From the NCBI RefSeq assembly GCF_019649055.1, contig NW_026570369.1, positions 1 to 64,000 of the forward strand: a stretch of DNA of 64,000 nt, in the 5' to 3' direction. The stretch comes from Paramacrobiotus metropolitanus (lineage: Eukaryota; Tardigrada; Eutardigrada; Parachela; Macrobiotidae). The notes under the pieces are model-generated. The model ran no database searches, was not told the DNA's origin, and saw only the letters and a program-made list of their open reading frames with translations. Every line of letters begins with the position of its first letter. The first letter of the stretch is position 1. Below are positions 43,360-55,752 of the stretch, piece by piece. The position numbers and the translations under genes are program-made.

Positions 43360-45639
43360 TGTACGGCGTGCCTGCAAAAGCTTTGTTTTTGCGTAATGCT
43401 TTTCGCCTTTAACTCTGCCTTGTGGTTTCGGTTTGTTTATTAATTTTGTATTTGCTTGCATGCCTGTTTATTTGATTGTCTGTATTTTACGCCTGTAGTT
43501 TTCTTTATACATTGAAGTATCATTCCATTTGCTTGAGTTTCTGCGCATTCTACTCTGTGATTCATAAATAATTTTAATAATGTATTGTATCGGGTTTAGT
43601 ATCAATTCCTGTACATTAAATTTAATGCTAATACTGCTACCGTGCAACTTGATACGAGTAACGGGTGTATGTAAAAAGAGGGCTTTCCATTTCACGCGAA
43701 AACAAAACGCCAGCCAAGCGGTGTTTCAGCCAAGTGTGTCCATTTTTTGAAAAACTTATGTTGAGCCACGGCAAGCGTATTTCACTTCCCGAAATTTTTG
43801 TCAGACAGATACAACATCCTGTCATATTATTAATGTGACCGAGGAGAGATTTCATTGTCCTGTGACACAGGAAAATTTTAACTTCACGGCTGACATCTTC
43901 TCTACAGTTGACCAGTTCACTTGGGGAACTGCTTCCACTTAACACAAAATTTACAGAAATTTGGGTTACCAAGTGATCATTAAAAGCATGTCAGGGGTAT
44001 GTGACAACCGTTTTCCTGATGGAATAACTAGTTTTCTACAATCGGGAAGCAGCCTCGTTGTTTTCTCGGTCGTGCTCCCGGGAGTACCTACCTGGTTCTA
44101 GGTCTAGGGATAAAAGTCAGAGCCCTTAGGTCAACAGGCATTAACGCAAGCATCCTGCGTTGGATTCTCACCAAAATTTGTAAAAAGCATTTAAACTAGT
44201 TGGTTGATGTACAGAAATGTATATGCACACACTTTGCTCAAAAGCCGGTTTATAAGAATTTTTTTCAAAAGCTGGGCACACTTGGCTGTAATTATAAAGG
44301 CTTTTCGATGCAGTTCTTTTGTTACCGGGAACTGTTGAACGGTTGAACCATAATATACAAGAGTCATATTCAGCTTCGCCTCAGATGCTCTTGTGGTCTA
44401 CGATCAATTTCCCGGAAAGTCATTTTAGTGTAATTTAAAATTTAACCATACATATATAATGTGGAACTCTGGATGAGTCCAGGGCAGAGATCCAGACGGA
44501 CAGGATCCTGCGTAGCGTGCTATGCTATATAATACGGATAATGCTAAACACACGGCATCTGCAAGCAAGAGCAAGCTTTATTGAATGGCAAATCTCTACG
44601 GATCGACATTGAGCGAAGAGCCAAATCCAGCGGTCGCATGCGAACTTTGGCGCCGCCCACTAGGCGCAAACAATGCACGGCTTTAGCCGTCAGCCAATCA
44701 GAGACAAAACACAAGACAGCACAGACACGTCATCCGTAGTGTGGCGCCGCGAAGGCGAACGCTAGTGAAGCCATCGCTTACATGCCACTGGGTGGGATGC
44801 CGAGCTCCGCCGAGGCTGCGATCATGTCCCCGATGAATCCGATCGTTGGCTGGCTGGCTGCGCGTCCTCTAATGCTAATGAAAACATCATATTCTCTTAT
44901 TCAATTTTATCACACCAAGTCTATTATAGACGATTCCAAATGCACGATGTGAAAATAAAGAGATCTGTATAAAAAAATACTATCAATCAACAGTTAAAAC
45001 AGATGAAGAGAAGTATTAATCAAATTCGTATACTTGGATCCTCCACTCATAAAGGTCACCGGTATCCTGTCCACCGTTTACGAACTTTTGGTCCATTCCG
45101 CTCCGCTTGAGCATCACGCGCATACAATGCGACTTCATCACATGAGATCCGCTTGAGATTAGGTGCGTATCGAATGTACGACTTAGGAATACTGCTTCGG
45201 CTTTGGAATAGGTGCGTGTCTATTGTACGACTTCGTTCAGATGAGATCCATACTGGTCATGAAGGCCCATTGAAGGGACGTCATGTGTAAGCGTAATTCC
45301 GCTTTCTCCGTGGTGAGGTCATCTTCTTGGCGAGATGATTCTGGATGTGCTGCATTGTAGATCAGTCATCAATTCCAACTCGTCCTCCATTAAAGGTCAT
45401 GGAGAAACTCAGCCATTTTCTCGTCGGCTCTCAAGCTTGTTTCAGCTTGCCTCCCTGGTAAAGTTCATCTGGCCGCACATCCCATTTCAAAGAGCCGGCT
45501 GAATTCACCGTAGCTACTCCGTTAAGAAATCCGGCTGATTTCCGTAAATCCTCTGACTTAAAACGAGCACTGAGTCGATGGACTAGGAAAACCGACTTTA
45601 ATCCGTTGCAACTCCTTATAGGTCAATTTCACTGATCCA
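43360..45639. other. Long non-coding stretch
   Basis: 2.3 kb with no domain-bearing ORF. The part at 44470-44870 is richer in GC than its surroundings and contains TTTGGCGCCGCCCACTAGGC and a second TGGCGCCGC about 120 bp on. An LTR or other transposon end is possible, but no matching second copy was found in the window. Confidence 0.35.
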
Positions 45640-47104
45640 TCATCTCGTTCGACTCATCTCCATCGTTACCATCTCGCGGCTGGCGTTTTCGAGTTGAGAC
45701 TGTCTGATTCCGATCAGAAGATCGATCAAGCGGTTCTGCTGAGTCGACTTCATCAGCCTGTTTCGCCTGAACTCGAACGGCGATATGTCGCGGACCACGA
45801 CCTTTCCTTGTCGACTTCGCCTAATCGCCTCAACCTGATGTCGTCCATCATGTTCTTCCAGCTGCAAGTTGCGGTTGTGATGATCGTTGGCCAAACGTTG
45901 CTTAACGTCCTCATATCGATCACGAATGTTCTGATTCTTGACAGCTCGTTTACCAGGCGCATTAGGTATTTAAGAAGGTGGTGGATTCTGAGGTCCATTC
46001 CACACTAAATGCTCCTTGATGTACGAATGGACACGATCTTTTGTTCGATGTGTCGAGTGTCCATGGTGTCGCGCATTCGATCGAGCATCTCCTGGTACTG
46101 AGAATCGAACCTTTCTTGGAAGCTTGCCATATTCTAGTAGTTTTTGGTGCTCTCCAAATCATAAATCGCTTTACGAGCTATTGCCTGATGTCTCGCTGGC
46201 ATCCCCAGTTTGGCAGCTTTTTCTCGCAACACCGGTGGAACTTTATCTCCCATCGTATCGGAGAGCAACTGATTTTGGGACGGGTAGTGCGCTAAACGTG
46301 CCGCGAATATCTTTGTCCCCCACGTTCTTGCGTCATGACTGGTGGATCGACCACCAGTCCCATCGCTGCGTACGCAAGGCATCTTAAATGCTGGGTTCAC
46401 GTGTCGTAACACGAATTGTCGTTCCTCATATTCAGTGCAAAGGAACTGTGTCCAACCCGTGGTGTCGATCGTATCCAACGGAACTCCCAGCAGATTCAAA
46501 TCCAGCAAACTTGGCAGACTACATTGTCGAATGGATGTGCAATGAGTGGTCGCACATTCAGTAGTGATCTCCACTCGAAGAAGTCTACTCGTTCTGAGTC
46601 AATTAGGAACTGTTGTAAGTTGTGCAACTGGGCCAGGATCGTTACCGATTATTCTGACTCGATGTCAAGTCCCAGATATCGACAGATTTCAGCTCGTTGA
46701 TCCTCGACGTCGTCCATGTTGTACGTTTTGCTAATCAGGTCAGGACGTCTTGGTTGGTTATTGAACATGGACGGTTTATTCTCTTCTCGACGGCCATCTG
46801 ATTCTCGTCGGCGTTCCGGTTCCCGTCGGTTATCTATTTCATGACGACCTCCCTGCTCACGTCGCGGCGGTGCCTTACTCGCCGGTGTCGACGGCTGAAG
46901 ATCGCTGTAAAGGATTACATTCCTTTTATGGACAACGTTCTCTTGTGATGATGTATCCATCGGTTCATCACCCGGTACCGTTACTACCAATGGTTCCACT
47001 ACACGAACTGTGGACTGCATACGCTGATATTTTGGTGGACTATCCTCACGCTCTCCACTCGATGATCTTTTATTAGGTAGCTCGAAAGTTGCATAATACG
47101 CCAC
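45640..47104 (-). other. Minus-strand ORFs of a possible retroelement gag region
   Basis: ORFs at 46649-47104 (151 codons, very rich in Arg, Glu and Pro: RREQGGRHEI, RREPERRRESDGR), 46134-46574 (PVLREKAAKLGMPARHQAIA) and 45640-45998 follow one another on the minus strand, separated by stops and shifts. A charged, repetitive, disordered protein followed by a compact helical one would fit a decayed gag, but I see no zinc knuckle, protease or RT. Other explanations, including a host gene, are not excluded. Confidence 0.3.
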
Positions 47105-48068
47105 ATCTTCATGCCAAGACTTATCGTATGGATCCGGGCTTCTGTTTATGCGGTTGCCGGGTTGGGTGCCTCTCCTCGTTGCAGTCTCATCTTTTCCCGC
47201 AGAAACACGTCCAATAAATCTGCCCGAATGGCCATCGCATCCTTCGTCAACGCGTCGATTTAAAGGATGGGCGACTGCACTCTGACTGTCGCTTCGTCCT
47301 CGTTTAATTTCGATACCGTTATAGGTTCCTTCCCTTGTTTTGCCAACTTTGCTAGCCGCATAACGCTGATAACGCTTCCCAAGGGGAACCGCATAATACT
47401 AACAACGCGCTGCCAGTCGCGTGTGGATGCGTGGATGCGCATGACCGGCGCGTGCACCTGTTGTTCATGCTGTTGAATAACTAACTTTCATTTGTCATGA
47501 GAAGTGTATCGATAGTCTTGGGTGGTATGTTGGAAAGTGTGATAACGGAGAGGAATGTCCTTGGAAATGTTGTGTACTGAATGCATTGGCATGCGGCTAG
47601 ACGGTCTCATTTTGTGGTAGTGTGCTTCTGGCGGAAATGATGGAATCATTCTGACTTTACGATCTGTGCAGAATACAGCTTACGGTATTAAACGACTTAA
47701 ACATCGTTGTTACGAGATATCGTAAAGGTCACAGACCTAGCCGTGTAAAGATACAGGTAACAAACTGGTGCCGAAACCAGTTCAGGAAACGTACGGAGTT
47801 TGGGATTTTTAATAATTGCCATTAATTCCTGATACGCGGTACGTCTGTTTTTGCTGTGCATACGATATGCAGCAGCGAAAATTTTTAGTCTAATAATTTA
47901 CGGTATAATCTGGTGATTGTTTTCCTGTGTGTTGTGACACACTGTGGATTATCATCAGGCTGATTTTGTGGTTTTATCTGCCCTTTGTTTCCAACGTTGT
48001 CCACAGTCCGGAAAGAAACGTGAGTAAACACCTTGCCGTTTCCCTGCTAATTACGTTAGGTTGCCAGT

Positions 48069-51000
48069 ATGTCTACCAGTGGAACCACTCCATCTACCCA
48101 CACGCCCACCTACACCAGCCAGCCAATAACGACGGCAACGCATACATCATCAAGCACGGAAACCGCGCAACTGAATCCCAATGAGTCCAATAAACATGAT
48201 AAACAGACTCTAGCAACGGCTTTGCTGCATCTAGATTAGGTTGATCAGTTAAACCCAGGATCTTTAGCTGCCGCGCTTGCTCTTGCGCAACTGGACGACT
48301 GGCAGTATGAAGATCCTGGTAGAAATGTTCGAGATGAATCACTGCCCGATTTCTCTCTATTTCAATTGGTCGAAGAATCGGAACGCGTTTTCAAAACGTT
48401 CAACAGCACTGAACAGAAATACCGTGTCCAGATAGCCTCGCTACCGCAAATTTTTCCGAAAGAAGAAACCATGCTTAGCATGCCGGAAATCTTGCGCGTC
48501 ATAATGGATTTGTGCTTTAAAGAATTTGCTCCGACGGACTGTGTTGTTGTGGCTCTCAAATCGGATGGGCTTGAAAGAGCGTTCTATTTAACCACGCGAA
48601 AGCTCTCTGACTTTAGCATACTTGCCTTTATGCATCGTATTGAGCTTCTAAACTCCGGCCAGAAATTGGTGATTGACGATTCATTCATCATACGGATCTG
48701 GCGTTCTATCATGCCAGCTGGTGGATCCTGGTTCTTCAGGCATCAGCACGCTGAACATGACAGAAATCGTTTCAAGAAATCCATTGTAAGCGTCCGTGTA
48801 TAGAACAACCTGTGCTTGCCCCGCCGCATTGATCCAAGGAAAATTTTGCCTGACGCATGACCTTGAAGTTCCGCAGCATAAGAATGAATGGAACAATTAT
48901 ATTCGCGCAAACCGCACTCGCAATCTGGAAGCGGAAACCACTAAGATAATGGATAACTGTGATCTGCAACCTGGCCATTACTGCGACCTTGATGCCCTAG
49001 GCGTGCAACAGGAAAATGAATTTCCCGAGTTTCAAATTAAAGTTATATCGGCCAATTAAGGCGACATGAATATTGCAAGGGTACCCGAGCGTAAAACCCA
49101 TGATATGCAGGAGATTTTTTTGTTGCTGGACAATGAGCATTTTGACCTGGTCACAACCGCGACAGGCTCACTCTACATCTGCAATGATTGCGATCGACCG
49201 TATCATCATAAAGAACGTCATCGTTGCGAGGGGAAATGTAGGTCGTGCTACCGCAACAAGAGCGATTGTCTGGTGGACAATCCAATCTCCTGCACTGAAT
49301 GTAGTCGTCGGATCCACAACCAACAGTGTTACGATATCCATAAGAAGAAAAGGAAAAATGGAAAGAATTATTGCGAGCAAATGTTCGTCTGTCAAACATG
49401 CGGTTTTTTTGTGAATCTGTCCAGTCGTGGCATAGACGTAACACACCAGTGCGGGAAAATTTATTGCAACAGGTGCAATGGTTTTTTCTCCAATCTACGC
49501 ATTTGTGCTGCATAAAACCACTCAAGGCACCGCCACCATGGCAGCAAGAAGAAATAGAATACATTTTCTTCGATTACGAAACCTGCAACGATCCAGTGAA
49601 TGGTCACGTGCCTACATGCATCGTTGCGCAATATGCTGGTGGTTCGAAAGTACGTTTTCCGGAAGATGGTCAGCCGATGAATACGGAAGTTCATGAGGCA
49701 TTTGGGCGCTGGCTGTTTCAAGAAAAGCGTCGGGGATTTACTATCATAGCATACATTTTTCGAGGCTATGATGGACGTTTTGTCCTAAAGTACATGTTGG
49801 ACAATGGTTTGAAAGGAGTGGAGGTCATCAAGCGTGGGACGCAGTTGCTCGAATAGCGGTACCGCAAACCGGGGATCCGGTTACGTGATACACTCAACTT
49901 TCTGGCTTTGAAGTTGAGTCAGTTAACAAAAGCGGTTGGATTGGAAATCGAAGTGCAGAAAGGCGACTTCTCACATCGATTTAATAAGCCTGAAGATTGG
50001 GATAAAACTGACTTACCCTGGCCCGAGCCGGAACAGTGCATGATTGATGGAATGCGAAAAAAGCAAAAAGAGGAATTTCTAAAGTGGCGCGCTGAAGCTA
50101 AAGCGGCCGCCAATGGGGTGATCAATTTGCGCGAGCAGATGATGACATATTGCTCGAACGATGTTACGGTTTTGCGTGTGTGTGCGTTTAAGTTTATCAG
50201 CGATTACCAAGCTCTGACGTCGCTGAATCCAATGGAAAGCATGACCATGCCTTCGGCCTGCTACCGGTACTGGAGAATGTTTCACCTTCCCGAGAACAAA
50301 GTTGCCGCGTTATACAGTCACGGACCGCACAGAAACCGACGGACTAGTATTCAAGCCACGCAATGGCTGGAATGGGAGAACACGAGCGCAAACGGCCGTA
50401 TACGCCATGGTCGGAACGGCAAAGAAGTTAAATTGGGCGATACTTTGCAGACGGTTTTGACAAGGAGACACAAACCGTTTACGAGTATAACGGCTGCGTC
50501 TTCCATGGACATCCGTTCTGTACTGAAGAAAAGGATGTTGTACCATACTCCAAAAAGAAATGCGCGAAGTTTACGAAGAGTTCCAAGAACGCTTCCTTGA
50601 AAGTCAAGGCGACACTGTGGAGGTGAAATGGAGCTGTGAGTGGCTAAAAGAACGACAAGATCCCGATATTGCCGCATTTCTGCTGAATATGAACATTCGT
50701 GAGCCACTGAATCCTCGTAACGCCTTCGAAGGAGGCAGGACGAAAGCCAGTCGTTTGTATTACCAGGTGAAGGATGACGAAGAAATTAAGCACTATGACG
50801 CTGTTAGCTTGTACCCATTCGTAAACAAGACCAAAGCATATCCGGTCGGCCATCCTGAAGTAATCCTATCCAGTTTCAAGGATGCCAGACATTATTTTGG
50901 ACTGGTTTACTGCAAAGTAGCGGCTCAGATCAATAAGTCTGACACCAAGCTCTTTGCGGCATACATGGACAAGTTTTTAAAAGTGAAAATGGAAGCCAGT

Positions 51001-51729
51001 GGTTGGCTTGCGTGGTGCGATACCGAAGAAAAGAAAGCCAAGTTTATTCAGACGGCTAAAGAACACGAAGGCATTTCCTTGGATCCTGATGCTATGGTTT
51101 TCGATGCTGGAAAGAAGAGCACCACCAAGATTGTGCTGAACAGTCTTTGGGGTAAAACTGGTCAAAGCTGCGATATGAACTCAACGGAGTTTGTCTACAA
51201 CCCCAAACGGTATTCTGATCTGTGTCGTTTGAAGGCTTTTGAAATACATGATGTCTATGGCGTAAGCCCAACGCGTCTGATGGAAACACACTCGAAAGTG
51301 GATGACTACAATAAAGGTAGCAACGGTACGAATGTCTTCATTGCCGCTTTCACCACCAGCCATGCGTGACTTATACTGTTATCCCTCATGGAAAAGTTGG
51401 GCGAGCGCCTCCTGTACTACGACACGGATTCCGTGATATTCATTCACCGGCCAGGCGACTGGCTTCCTGAAACCGGCAGTATTGTTGGGGACTGGGATAA
51501 CCAGCTAGAAGCTGGCGAGATTCACATCGTCAAATTTGGTTCCTGTGGTCCAAAAGTGTACAGCCACGAAACCGATAAGGGGCGCATTGAGTTGAAAGTG
51601 AAAGGTATGATGCAGAACGGATTTACGGAAGATATTCTGGATTGGGACTCGGTCACGAAGGAGCTGACGCGGACTGGAAATGCCTTGGATTTTAAAAATA
51701 CGGATTACTGGAAATGCCTTGGATTTTAA
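48069..51729 (+). pseudogene. Polinton/Maverick protein-primed DNA polymerase B, decayed
   Basis: Ser/Thr/Pro-rich N-terminus from ATG 48069, with an in-frame TAG at 48237-48239. Next comes the N-terminal region typical of Polinton PolB (48370-48790), then a cysteine-rich zinc-binding section (49180-49500: CNDCDRPYHH, CEGKCRSCY, CTECSRR, CQTCGFF). Exonuclease motifs follow: FDYETCND near 49570, FRGYDGRFVL near 49765 and YCSNDVTVL near 50145. Polymerase motifs are YDAVSLYPFVNKTKAYPVG near 50795 (A), KIVLNSLWGKTGQ near 51130 (B) and YYDTDSVIF near 51415 (C). All catalytic acidic residues are present, but the ORF is broken by at least five frameshifts or stops (48801, about 49510, 49855, 50410-50560, 51367). 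It would copy the element from a protein primer. It converges on the minus-strand capsid and integrase block, as in other Polintons. Confidence 0.92.
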
Positions 51730-51774
51730 AATTACGGATGGTTGGCCAGAAAATTACGGATTAAAAATTACGGC

Positions 51775-52275
51775 TTAACCATTTCTTATAAGGCCGCCTA
51801 TAAATGTTGCGTCACGGACTACAGGCCTTAGTCGGAAGAACTTGTTTATGAATTTACATACAAATGTATCATTCACCCCTTTATGCTTAGTGAGAGCAGA
51901 CATCACGTCTTTATACGAAAACCCGTAGCAACGTATTAAAACGAAAAACATACAATATTGACCACATACATTACTATCGGTGTTTTGTCGCTCAGTGTTC
52001 GACATTATGACAAAGTCATTCTCTATCCATTTTTCAATGTCATCTGAATAGTGGCCGGGATTTTCCCCGTACGAATCAAAAACTTCTATCGTACCGGGTT
52101 TTGTACAATATAATGCCACCTAGTGTTCACCCGCCGCAACTGAGGGTTGAATATTAGATATGTATGCACCTGGAAATTCTTTTACTGGTAGTGTACTGCT
52201 TGCGATTACTCCGACAAACATGTCGCGAACGTTAGGATCTTGTTTTAGCGCTGAATCTATTTGTAGGCTGTTCAT
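51775..52275 (-). pseudogene. Polinton adenain-like cysteine protease, nonsense at the catalytic motif
   Basis: ATG at 52273-52275. The product carries the adenovirus-protease-like triad layout: GEH near 52125, FDSYGENPGHYSDD near 52070 and NVCGQYCMFF near 51955 (Gln and the nucleophile Cys). The codon right after the catalytic His, normally Trp in the family's GxHW motif, is TAG at 52120-52122; the frame is otherwise open to the stop at 51775. In Polintons this enzyme matures the capsid. Its ATG overlaps the TGA of the capsid gene by four bases (ATGA). Confidence 0.88.
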
Positions 52276-54434
52276 GGCGCAAAGTCTAAAAGTACTTGGC
52301 GATTGTTGTTAATTTCGATAATGTTATCGAAGACCATCATAGCTACGCAAACTATACGTAGCGGTTTTACAAATTTAACACTGGTGTTTAAATTACCCTG
52401 CCTTATCAGCGACAACGCACTTCTGCCCGTGTAGCCGCGAGTGAAGTCAAACCCAAAAATATTGAAGCCGCCCTTGGTAAATACGGATCTGTCGAACGGT
52501 AGTTCACCATGACCTAGAGCCCTGCACGAGCCGAGCCGCTCGGCTCGGCTCACGAGTGCTCGGCGCTCGCGAGCAGTTCGAGCGAGCAGGCGTCGTTTTG
52601 CAAATTTGCGAACAAGCTGAGCAATAGAAAAAAAAATTGCGAAAGTGCGAGCGAGCGGGATGGTCGGGTGTGAGCGATCGCGAGCCTACAGGCTGACATT
52701 GGGCGAACTGGAGAAGTTTCTAGTACAAAATTACATTGACCGACCTGAAAACGATCTTAAACCACCGTCAACTTCGCGCTTCGCGCGAAGTGATTTACCG
52801 TACTAACTTTCCTAGACCGGTTGGGACTCAGGACTAACTTTTGATATTTTGTACTCGTAGCCAACAAAAAACAATATTTGACGGGGTTATGAATAAGATG
52901 GATGCTTCCTAAAAAAGGTGCATTTTAATTTTTGAGCATTCTATTATATGTATTTATTTCAGGCTAAATTAAGAAAACTACATCCAGTTGAAAATTAGAG
53001 AAATGTGTTAGCGAAAAAGTGAAAAACTGTAATGAAACGGACTACCAGTATGGAGATATAAGTGATTGTCTCCGAACATCCAATTACACTTACTGAGTTT
53101 TTGTGTTGGTGAAAAGTTTGGTATAATTAATTCGTGCAAAAAAAAAGATACTTAAATTTTTCCCGACCTCACGAGCGAGCCGATTTGCCAAAATAAAATT
53201 ACGAGCGAGTTGAGTGAGCGGAAGCAAAGAAACTGAAAAACGAGAGAGTTGAGCGAGCGACGGTTTGGGTGCGAGCGAGCTGAGCGAGTAGGAAGTTTAA
53301 AATAGCAGAAACGAGCGAGTTAAGCAGCACTTTTGCTGCTCGTGCAGGGCTCTACCATGACCTTCATGCAGCCGCTCTAGAGTATCTAACAACCCTTCAT
53401 AGCCTTCAATTGACGCACCGTTCTGGAAATCTAAGTTATAACCCCGCGTAGGAAAAAGGAAAAAGCTGTCCATCAGTTTCAGCACTTAAGCATATGCTGA
53501 AATGATGGAAATTGAACGGAGTTGACCTAAAATCGCGAACGAACGAGCGATTGGGTGACATTGCAAAGAACATAACCTTGCGTAACTGTCCAATTACAAT
53601 ATTTGCCCAGGATAGTTGCTGCCGACCTGAATGCATTGTGGTCTGTCTTAAAGCAACTCGCTCAAAGTGATATTTTGCATTAGTTGTGACTACTTGCTTT
53701 CGGTTCATACTTTCGAACTTTCAGCTTGGGGTTTCGAATAGCAAAAGCCTTTGGAGCCGCTAGATCATTATCAGTAAGAAAACAAAGATTAGCCCTGTTT
53801 CATATCAGTTTATTGCTCAACTCAACACCAGGAATTAGTGTCGGTCTTGCTGGAACAAATCGCAGTAAAGTTTACCAGACAGTTGCAACGGACGGAAAGT
53901 CTGCAACCATGTTCTTCGCGTTTCGGCACCCTTGCAATGAAATGTTGTTGCCCCATTTATCTCATTGGTGTATAACGGCTATTTGTCAAGGTCAGTGTCT
54001 AAAGCAAATTCACACAGGCTCAACTGCCTGCCCTGAGCCTGCACAGTGAAACGCAGAAGGGATTCAATGTACGCTCGAATGTGATACATAGGACTGTTAT
54101 CGGTTATGTTGCGACCTCCCAATGACACCGTAACTGACTGAAATAAACTATGCAAAATATTGTTAATTGGGGCAAGACAGTCTTTTTCAGTCGGAACGGT
54201 ACCAGCAGAAATAGTAACCTGTAAATCACATGAAAATTTAATGTCAGCTAAACTGATAAGCTCAGATTGACACAGTGAAATTGTAAATACAATATCGTTT
54301 GAATCGTCGGTTACGTAACGGCTTGAGACGGTCCTAAGTCATATTCATGTGTCTTCCGTAAGCGTAGCTGGAAGATAAAACAAGTGACTTTCCAACAGCA
54401 TGGAGGGTTCTGAGCCAGCTTCAGTAAAAACCAT
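52272..54434 (-). pseudogene. Polinton major capsid protein (F54H12.2-like), disrupted by a hAT MITE
   Basis: The start is ATG 54432-54434 (MVFTEAGSEPSMLLESHLFY). Conserved blocks of the F54H12.2/major-capsid family then appear in order: GKLYCDLFQQDR near 53880, a segment ending at about 53700, ANIVIGQLRKV near 53600, FNFHHFSICL near 53520, GYNLDFQNGASIEGYEGL near 53420, and, beyond the insertion, FNIFGFDFTRGY and SLIRQGNLNTSVKF near 52440-52380, ending in LLDFAP. The family has a double-jelly-roll capsid fold. Several in-frame stops and shifts lie upstream of 53700. An 840-bp MITE separates the last about 80 codons from the rest, and the coding sequence resumes on its far side. The TGA overlaps the protease ATG. 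Confidence 0.85.
52515..53354. mobile_element. Non-autonomous hAT MITE (840 bp) inside the Polinton capsid gene
   Basis: The terminal inverted repeats are perfect over 16 bp (TAGAGCCCTGCACGAG and its complement). They are flanked by perfect 8-bp duplications CCATGACC (52507-52514 and 53355-53362), diagnostic of hAT. Both subterminal regions are crowded with GAGCGAGC/GCTCGGCT words, the usual transposase-binding repeats. There is no coding capacity. The perfect ends and target duplication mean this insertion is younger than the 20.6-kb MITE. Confidence 0.95.
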
Positions 54435-54469
54435 CGTTACAGTTTGTCTTTTATAGCGTCTATTGCGCG

Positions 54470-54820
54470 TTAACGTTTCGTGGTTTTGATCGTTCTCTTT
54501 CGACGACGACCCTTAATACCCGAACCCTGTTGTTGAGCTGTATTTTGTAAGTTTTCGCTAACACGCTCGACAGCTTTATCGATTACTGACTCCACAGCCT
54601 TGCTGGCAATTGTTTTCATGTGAGGTTAGGCCGTTGCAATTAAATTATTTATATGTGATGCAGCTTTGCTGAACAAACCCTTTGCAAAGCCAATTACACG
54701 ACCCCAGAAACTACCACCTTTCATGGGTGCGCCACGATAATATGGCATACCGTACTCATGCTGCTTGGTAAAGATCTGGGTGTAGCGGTACTTATCGAAT
54801 TTTAACTCTTGTAGAACCAT
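54470..54820 (-). pseudogene. Polinton pVI-like membrane-active capsid protein
   Basis: ATG at 54818-54820, two bases after the stop of the penton-like gene. It encodes a short N-terminus, a Gly-rich amphipathic stretch (YYRGAPMKGGSFWGRVIG; AKGLFSKAASHI) and, after one frameshift near 54625, a helical segment (KAVESVIDKAVERVSENLQ) and a strongly basic C-terminus (GIKGRRRKRTIKTTKR). A GSFWG-type amphipathic helix with a basic tail is the layout of the Polinton minor protein comparable to adenovirus pVI/pX. It lies between the penton-like and capsid genes as expected. Confidence 0.65.
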
Positions 54821-54822
54821 TT

Positions 54823-55564
54823 TTAATGCTTCTTTGGTGGAAAGTGAAGTTTAATTACTGATGTACCTGGGTGAAATAGTACTTCTTTTCTTTAATCATC
54901 GCGCAACGCTATTTTTATGGTTTGAAATGTATGGTAAGCTAACGGCATATAATGCGAATTCTCAAAACGAATCGCCGTCTCTCGAAATGAACTCGCCTGG
55001 GTTGATAAAGTGCTTAGTAAAGGTACCATTGAATCGCCTACCAACCCGTGTGTAATCACGTCACAATACACGTGCACGAGACGATTATGCTGTCTCGGAT
55101 AAAACATATGAGTTAGAGCATCTTCTGTTATATGTGTACTGGTGTAGTATGCTTAGTGCGCGCGCGTACTCGGAGCCCGAAGTCAAAGCAAAGCCCGGTG
55201 CGATGTTTAGCTGAATCGCTTAACCACTTATCATTATCTGGCCGAAGGTTTTCGAGGCCCTATCTTCTACGTTTTCCCTCAACAGTTTGCTAACCGTATG
55301 AAGTAGATGATTTTTATTTTCAAAAGCATGTACATCGAAAAATCTATGAAATCTAGACGGTAGACCGTCACGCGCGACAGTAATGGCTAATCCGCCATTG
55401 AACTTTATCCGCTTAGGCGGTAGAATAATTTCTAAAAGGCCCACTTCCCACGCACCTTCCTTCTAAATCTATAGGTCTAGCGAGAAGCGTTGTAAATTTA
55501 CCAGGGCAGTTATCAGAGTATAACCCTCTGACGCCGAAGACGGCAGTGTCATGTAAAAACTCAT
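54823..55564 (-). pseudogene. Polinton minor capsid (penton-like, PX) protein
   Basis: ATG at 55562-55564 (MSFYMTLPSSASEG). Family features follow in several frames: KFTTLLARPIDLEG, WEVGLLEI near 55440 and the conserved VHVYCDVI, GDSMVPLL near 55050, then YMPLAYHTFQTIKIALRDD near 54915. The jelly-roll C-terminus (SVIKLHF) continues in the same frame after a TAA that directly follows RDD. At least three frameshifts and this nonsense codon inactivate it. The single-jelly-roll protein occupies capsid vertices in Polinton-like viruses. Confidence 0.8.
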
Positions 55565-55752
55565 TTCAAATCTTTTTTGTTTTCCCAAGAGTCATAAGCA
55601 GGACCGTATCCATACCAACGTACTAAGTATTGTACTTTTCCTTTATATTTCCTTTCCCTTAATATCCTAGAGATCCTGTGATATGTCTTCTCTGCTAATG
55701 TGACTTTAGATAACTCTTCCAGATAAAACTTACCGTTTACATGTTTGCCTTT

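Noticed and set aside
44465-44520. GGATGAGTCC motif suggesting a hammerhead ribozyme core
   Set aside because: The GAAA box and pairing stems needed for the fold are not present in the right places.
44640-44760. Two TGGCGCCGC words that could be gypsy-type primer-binding sites
   Set aside because: No flanking LTR could be recognised and the two words are only about 100 bp apart.
47766-47790. TGGTGCCGAAACCA, resembling a BEL/Pao primer-binding site
   Set aside because: No LTR ends, polypurine tract or Pao gag/pol is seen around it; the next coding sequence is Polinton polymerase.
51775-52119. Protease read as starting at the GTG at 52119
   Set aside because: The frame continues upstream through the TAG to an ATG that overlaps the capsid stop, and the upstream part carries the catalytic His.
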